A stretch of DNA of 64,000 nt from Magicicada septendecula (taxonomy: Eukaryota > Arthropoda > Insecta > Hemiptera > Cicadidae), in contig CM068367.1 of assembly GCA_034769895.1 (NCBI GenBank), forward strand, positions 689,202,548 through 689,266,547. Reading direction: 5' to 3'. The number at the start of each line of letters is the position of its first letter. Positions within the stretch are counted from its first letter, which is position 1. A model generated the notes under the pieces. That model saw only the letters and a list, made by a program, of their open reading frames with translations, searched no databases and was not told the origin of the DNA. Below are positions 57,960 to 64,000 of the stretch, piece after piece. The position numbers and the translations under genes were made by a program.

Positions 57960-58374
57960 TATCGGTATGGAGAACCATACATGACTTCCATATTCTAAGA
58001 TTTATATTTAAAATCATTTTCGAAATGAAAATTTTTTTTGATAGGGAAGTGTAGGGAGGGGGGATTGTCCCGTGCTGTACACAGAGCGCTGAGGCATGCC
58101 TCACTTCTGTGGTCCAAACAGTTAAGTTAAAGCGCCTGTGTTGTTTCTAAGTGTTTATTTTATGCGGTTATTAAAAGTGTCACTGTTATTCCGCTGAACT
58201 AACACATGATCAAGATTGTTATTTGAATTATTTGTAACATTAAACATATATATAGAAACTAATCAAGTTTACAAATTTGAAGTTCAATCAGTTGTATTAT
58301 TGTGTATGACTAATACAAGGATTGTTCAATAGACACACGTATAGAGCTGTAAAGCATTTTTTATTCAACGATTT

Positions 58375-58540
58375 TAAAAGAAGTCTCCAATAACATTAAG
58401 ACATGAGTTCCACTGTTGCGCTAACCTGTAGATTCCCTGCTAGTAAAATTCTTACGGCTGTTTGTGGAACCATTCGGTTACAGCACACTCTACCTCAGCG
58501 TCCGATTTGACCCACCGTCCTTTTAGTGATTCCTTAAAAA
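58375..58540 (-). pseudogene. Mariner-type transposase C-terminal relic
   Basis: The minus strand reads 'ESLKGRWVKSDAEVECAVTEWFHKQP', then after a stop 'EFY', another stop, and 'GIYRLAQQWNSCLNVIGDFF'. This follows the mariner-family ending: L-x-G-x-x-F-x-x-D-x-E-V, a W-L-x-x-Q-P, FY-x-x-GI-x-x-L and CL-x-x-x-GDY. Two internal stops and no catalytic part show a dead fragment. Confidence 0.65.
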
Positions 58541-58717
58541 AAATTTAAGATAAGATTTTTGCCTACCCATTCATTGACTACTAGCTTCGCCAGTAAGCAA
58601 ATTGATGTCCATTTTTTCGGCTTGCACGCGTTATGTTGGTGTGGGTTTCGGCACTTTCCATTTAAAAAGCGTGCAAACGTAAGAAAATAAACATGAGTGA
58701 GGCCAGAAATAACGTGA

Positions 58718-58720
<3 letters not shown>

Positions 58721-58797
<77 letters not shown>
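58721..58797. repeat. (GT)n microsatellite, about 77 bp
   Basis: Uninterrupted GT dinucleotides between the mariner relic and the pre-monomer block of unit G. Confidence 0.98.
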
Positions 58798-59920
58798 TTA
58801 CCTGCCTTTTTATTGCCGTATTAAATGAAAAATATTATATTACATTAAAATGAAAAAAAATTTTAATTTTATTGCCTGGCAACAAAATTATTTTATTTTT
58901 AACAATTACCATTGTTTGAAAAAGTTTAAATAAATTTTCAAGTACTTTACTCTTGTTAAAACGTAAAAGGTTGCAGGTAAACTACCCCTTTCTCTTAACC
59001 GATCTTCACCAAAATCGAAAGTCCTTGAGACCTCTACAATTCAGGGACGTATGCAAACAATTATTTGATTCTGTTTGAATTTGCGGCTGTTATCGTTTGC
59101 CATAGAAAATACGCTTGATAAAAAAACGTTGCAGGTAAACTACCCCTTTCCCTTAACCGATCTTCACCAAAACCAATAGGTCTTGAGTAATCTACAAATC
59201 AGGGCTGTATGCAGAAAATTGTTTGATTCTGTTTGAATTTGCGGCTGTTATCGTTTGCCATAAAAAATACCCTTGTTAAAAAAACGTTTTGGTAAACTAC
59301 CCCTTTCCCTTAACCGATCTTAACCAAAAACAAAAGATCTTGAGAACTCTACAATTCAGGGCTGTATACGAAACATTATTTGATTCTGTTTGAATTTGCG
59401 GCTGTTATCGTTTGCCATAGGAAATACCCTTGTTAAAACATAAAAAGTTACTGGTAAACTACCCCTTTCCCTTAACCGATCTTCACCAAATACAATAGGT
59501 CTTGAGAACTCTACAATTCAGGGCTGTATGCGAAACATTATTTGATTCTGTTTGAATTTGCGGCTGTTATCGTTTGCCAAAAAAAAAATTTCCCTTGATA
59601 AAAAAAAACCGTTGCTGGTAAACTACCCCTTTCCCTGAACCGATCTTCACCAAAAACAATAGGTCGTGAGTACTCTAAAAATCAGGGCTGTATGCAAAAA
59701 ATTATTTGATTCTGTTTGAATTTGCGGCAGTTATCGTTTGCCATAGAAAATAATCTATAGACACACAGACAGATAGACAGACAGACACACACACAGACAC
59801 TTTTCGGAAAACGACTTTTTTTCATGTTTTGAGTGTAGTTGAATTAGAATCTGCAATAATCTCGAACACGATTTTTTTTGCCATCACCATACTTCCATTC
59901 CTTAAGGAATATGGAAGTAA

Positions 59921-61622
59921 AAATCGGTATGGAGAACCATACATGACTTCCATATTCTAAGATTTATATTTAAAATCATTTTCAGCCAAACAGCCAGGCT
60001 GTGTCTTACCTGCCTTTTTATTGCTGTATTAAATGAAAAATATTATATTACATTAAAATGAAAAAATTATAATTTTATTGCCTGGCAACAAAATTATTTT
60101 ATTTTTAACAATTACCATTGTTTCAAAAAGTTTAAATAAATTTTCAAGTACTTTACTCTTGTTAAAACCTATAAGGTTGCAGGTAAACTACCCCTTCCCC
60201 TTAACCGATCTTCACCAAAATCGAAAGTCATTGAGACCTCTACAATTCAGGGACGTATGCAAAAAATTATTTGATTCTGTTTGAATTTGCGGCTGTTATC
60301 GTTTGCCATAGAAAATACGCTTGATAAAAAAACGTTGCAGGTAAACTACCCCTTCCCCTTAACCGATCTTCACCAAAAACAATAGGTCTTGAGTACTCTA
60401 CAAATCAGGACTGTATGCAAAACATTATTTGATTCTGTTTGAATTTGCGGCTGTTATCGTTTGCCATAGAAAATACCCTTGTTAAAAAAACGTTGCAGGT
60501 AAACTACCCCTTTCCCTCAACCGATCTTCACCAAAAACAATAGGTCTTGAGAAATCTACAATTCAGGGCTGTATGCGAAACATTATTTGATTCTGTTTGA
60601 ATTTGCGGCTGTTATCGTTTGCCAAAAAAAAAAAATTTCCCTTAATAAAAAAAACCGTTGCAGGTAAACTACCCCTTCCCCTCAACCGATCTTCACCAAA
60701 AACAATAGGTCGCGAGTACTCTACAAATCAGGGCTGTATGCAAAAAATTATTTGATTCTGTTTGAATTTGCGGCAGTTGTCGTTTGCCATAGAAAATACG
60801 CATGATAAAAAACGTTGCTGGTAAACTACCCCTTCCCCTCAACCGATCTTCACCAAAAACAATAGGTCTTGAGTACTCTACAAATCAGGGCTGTATGCAG
60901 AAAATTATTTGATTCTGTTTGAATTTGCGGCTGTTATCGTTTGCCATAGGAAATACCCTTGTTAAAAAAACGTTGTAGGTAAACTACCCCTTTCCCTTAA
61001 CCGATCTTCACCAAAAACAAAAGGTATTGAGAACTCTTCAATTTAGGGCTGTATGCAAATAATCTTTTCATTCTGTTTGAATTTGCGGCTGTTATCGTTT
61101 TCCATAGGAAATACCCTTGTTAAAACATAAAACGTTACAGGTAAACTACCCCTTTCCCTTAACCGATCTTCACCAAAAACAATAGATCTTGAGAACTCTA
61201 CAATTCAGGGCTGTATGCGAAACATTATTTGATTCTGTTTGAATTTGCGGCTGTTATCGTTTGCCAAACAAACAAAATTACCCTTGCTAAAAAAAAACCG
61301 TTGCAGGTAAACTACCCCTTTCCCTCAACCGATCTTCACCAAAAACAATAGGTCGCGAGAACTCTGCAAAACCGAGCTGTATGCAAAAAATTATTTGATT
61401 CTGTTTGAATTTGCGGCAGTTATCGTTTGCCAAAAAAAAAAAATCTACAGACACACAGACAGACAGAGAGACAGATAGACAGACAGACAGACACACAGAC
61501 ACTTTTCGGAAAACGACTTTTTTTCATGTTTTGAGTATAGTAGAATCAGAATCTGCAATAATCTCGAACACGATTTTTTTTGCCATCACCATACTTCCAT
61601 TCCTTAAGGAATATGGAAGTAA
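59921..61622 (+). mobile_element. Satellite unit H (last unit)
   Basis: A short left block (to about 59,985, ending AATCATTTTCAGCCAAACAG) joins the same TCTTACCTGCC pre-monomer block as unit G. About eight monomers, a CAGA/GATA tract (61,446-61,500) and a final palindromic end at 61,588-61,620 follow. After it the sequence changes to non-repetitive DNA. Confidence 0.75.
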
Positions 61623-64000
61623 AAATGAGTTACAACTGCTGCTCACCATGTAGAGGGCTCCTTGATGAACCACTCAGCAGTTTTGGTCTATGAGCGCTCA
61701 GTAGTGCAAAGGAGGTGGGGTATTAGTAACAATGTGATTTTGTTGTTGTTTAAATTGACCTTATTTTTAGAATTTACGCACAGTTGAAAGATGTTAGAAG
61801 GTGTCTTGAGTTGCTCTCACTACTCTAGAATCAACAGTCGTCAGCTTCCTTCCCAACTAAACAAATTAAGTACGGAAAACTGAATACCAAATAGTCGATA
61901 CTTAATTGATATCGCAAAGTATCAACCTCATTCGTCAGACTGAGTGCGAAGGAGTTTCAGGCGAAAATTGGAAACGGGAATAGAAATTTACTTTAAGGCC
62001 TCTTTGATTTTGTGTTGAAGATCCTCTTGACTTCGATCACTTTTTGCTTAACGAATTATTTTGGTAACTCGTGTTGTAGGCTCATCGCGTTGTGCTGGTG
62101 TGATGTACAGCTGTTGAGATTTAGGAGCATCTAATAACGGAATCAGTAATTTTCAGAACGTGTGTCGGGGAGAAAATTTTTGTTCGAATTGAAGTATTAA
62201 AACGGAAATACACTAAATAACAAACTTTTGTACTACGATAGGCCTAAACTTTTTGTAATGTGTGAAGTGCAGGCAGACTGAATTTAATTTCTGTTCGCAA
62301 TTATATCTACAATTTACGACTACGACATTTAGATCTGTAGACTAAATATAAAGTAAATGAAACATTAATTTACAAGCAGAAAGGCCTGTTTGCAGAAACA
62401 TTTAATTCAAATCTGTTCATTAATTTAGTTTTTACTTTGGTAGAAAACTTTGTGTAGTAGACGTTTCAGACTCTTAAACTTTTTGCAGACTTAAAATCCC
62501 TGAGGATCTCCAATTAAAAGTTCATAAATTTAAGATTACACTGAAAACATTATAGATGCGTTCTAATTCATTAAAAACTTTCATGAGGCACCTATATTGT
62601 ACTCGTGTTTATTTCATGAAGTACGATCAAAAGGTGTAAGTGTGTTACGGTAGCACGCAACGTTTGCTTCCCATTATCTGACGTGCTGTAGAGGGAATGT
62701 TATTATGGTGGCGCGATTAGACTAGTCGTACTCATGAAATTGTCCTGCGTACGCACTGCTATCGGTGCGTTGCGTGTCGCGATGATTCACGACGGACGTG
62801 ATCGGTCAGTTGTCGGCGTTTTGCCATCACTTCAAACGGATGATTCGGCGCTGAACTGACTCAATCTGCCGCAGCGTGTCATTGCCACCACTGAGGTCCT
62901 GCTCGTCATTTGTTTTGATACGGACACATCGTGAGGATGTTATGCCGCATCTTACCGCTGGGCAATAAGATTCAGACAATCAGATCTATAAAAACATAAA
63001 ACAATTAACATATTTAGCATCTCAGACAATTGAAGACATTTACTTACAACTAATTGTAAGGAAGAATTACATATAAAATAATAATAATAATAAGCTATGG
63101 AAACATTCGGTAACGGATAAAGATATAAAGGAACAGATGGAGATACCTGATCGAAAGGTCCATTTAAACCGTATACTTAGGATGAAAGCCTTATGCGTTG
63201 TTAACCTTTTGTACAGTGTTTGGGTTTGTTCAGTAAACATAATAAAAAACAGTGTTCTATATACAGGAAAGTGTACTGTTTGCAGGAAAGTACTATATAG
63301 GCCTACATTACCACCCAGCTTCTCGTTCTGAAACGTCGTAAAACAGTGGAAGCTGACTCTCATCATTTACCCGTAGTACCGTGGCATACCTAGGTATGGT
63401 CATACGCAAAAACCGTGCCAGCGTCTCAGGGCGTGGGTAGAAAAAAAATCGTAAGTCTCCGCTCACCAGCGGCATCGTGAGTCAAGATTCTACGGCGTAC
63501 TGTCGTGTTTTGAATACCGGTGGTAGGTAACACTGTCTCTTGAGGCCCTCAGGCATCACCTCCCCACATTCCTGCAGCGACGAACAGATTTCAATCGGCC
63601 CACCGGGCTCACACCGTCAGGGTTTCGGTTACACACCCCGATCGGTACGCATACTTTGACTCAACACATCAATCTCGTTACGACCAAAGTGTGGTGGACA
63701 CCCCTGAACCACTTTGAGGAAGTGTGCGGAGAGGGAGGAGACCGCTATAAATCGGTTATTAATCCCGTTGACCTATAGGCCTACTCTCACAAAAGTTGGG
63801 ACGGGATTGTCGTCCGTCAGCCGACTAGGCACAGTCGATATAGCACAACACGACAGTGGCTCGATGTGAATCAGTAATGAAGAACTGTAAAGATTACAGC
63901 GGTGTGTCAATAAAACAAGTCGTATAGAAATTATAATCCCAATCCATGTTCACACTCTGTTAAGGTTATGTTTATTCAACGTGTGTCGTATACGATGCTG
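61623..64000. other. Unassigned sequence; CpG-richer at 62.7-62.9 and 63.4-63.9 kb
   Basis: No coding motif. The overlapping frames at 63,067-63,366 show nothing recognisable. The stretch from about 63,400 to 63,870 is clearly richer in G+C and CpG than the window average and has a TATA-like GCTATAAATCGG at about 63,751; it might be a promoter/first-exon region or an unrecognised element. A similar CpG-richer patch lies at 62,690-62,900. Confidence 0.35.

Larger units (their letters stand above)
57960..59920 (+). mobile_element. Satellite unit G with an internal insertion
   Basis: The left block is cut at about 58,030 and followed by about 0.77 kb of unrelated DNA (58,031-58,800) containing a mariner-like relic and a GT tract. 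A different pre-monomer block (TCTTACCTGCCTTTTTATTG to TTTTCAAGTACTTTACTC) follows, then about five monomers, a CAGA tract at 59,757-59,800 and a right end at about 59,885-59,918. Confidence 0.7.
45641..61622 (+). repeat. Tandem series of about eight Helentron-like (HINE-type) satellite units
   Basis: Each unit, in the same orientation, has (i) a unique left block starting TATCGGTATGGAGAACCATA, (ii) a run of ~155-165-bp monomers with GGTAAACTACCCCTTTCCC, TTAACCGATCTTCACCAAAA, CAGGGCTGTATGCAAAAC and TTGATTCTGTTTGAATTTGC, (iii) a CA/CAGA microsatellite and (iv) a ~100-bp right end with TGAGTGTAGTACAATCATA, CTCGAACACGATTTTTTTTG and a palindrome. About 70 monomers are present. A left block, core ~160-bp repeats, microsatellite and palindromic right end is the layout described for non-autonomous Helentrons (HINEs), for example in bivalves. 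No Rep/helicase gene is present, so the class is inferred from layout only. Many short open frames here are monomer artefacts. Confidence 0.85.

Noticed and set aside
45641-61622. CRISPR-like array
   Set aside because: The repeats are contiguous ~160-bp monomers without unique spacers, in animal DNA.
46497-61653. Many 60-95-codon frames on both strands with shared peptides (for example KLPLSLNRSS)
   Set aside because: They arise from the ~160-bp monomer and recur with every copy on both strands; none is long or has a start context independent of the repeat.

Overview
This is an AT-rich animal nuclear DNA window with no prokaryotic features. A Jockey-type non-LTR retrotransposon, a Polinton with spliced genes, Tigger-like and hAT-like DNA elements and the long repeat arrays suggest an arthropod, probably an insect; the species cannot be told from the sequence. 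I see no convincing host protein-coding gene. Almost everything recognisable is mobile or repetitive.

Layout. 1-19.9 kb: mostly unassigned non-coding DNA with a hAT-like MITE (1.77-2.22 kb), a Tigger-like element filled with a 106-bp minisatellite (5.17-7.60 kb), local tandem duplications, a foldback hairpin (14.7 kb) and an RTE-like reverse-transcriptase relic (17.7-18.3 kb). 20.0-21.3 kb: a 5'-truncated Jockey element. 21.46-45.64 kb: a nested structure. The outer DNA element has 109-bp inverted repeats and carries one large decayed gene of a widespread uncharacterised family (21.8-26.3 kb, minus strand). A Polinton/Maverick (adintovirus-like) element of about 18.9 kb (26.398-45.341 kb) is inserted just upstream of that gene.

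The Polinton is the main content. Its minus-strand cluster, in transcription order, is integrase, packaging ATPase, a DUF8207-like protein, a fibre-like repeat protein, a PLA2-domain protein, an adenain-like protease, a penton-like minor capsid protein, a 57-aa basic protein and the major capsid protein. Intergenic gaps run from a small overlap to about 45 bp. Its plus strand carries a protein-primed DNA polymerase B whose first exon is a short Gln-rich peptide, then a 175-aa protein and a 129-aa protein. A BIR (IAP-like) gene lies antisense inside the proposed polymerase intron. The polymerase (stop, frameshift, 1.47-kb interruption), major capsid, ATPase, integrase 5' end and BIR gene are broken; the other reading frames are open. 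The element is therefore a fairly recent but dead endogenous copy. Its left arm is a patchwork containing extra copies of pieces of its own type of genes.

45.64-61.62 kb: a tandem series of about eight related units, each built from a unique left block, several ~160-bp monomers (about 70 in total), a CA/CAGA microsatellite and a right end with a perfect-looking palindrome. This architecture resembles non-autonomous Helentron (HINE) elements with core satellite repeats. 61.6-64.0 kb: unassigned, with CpG-richer stretches near the end.

All counts and alignments were made by eye; family names come from recognised motifs, not from a database search.
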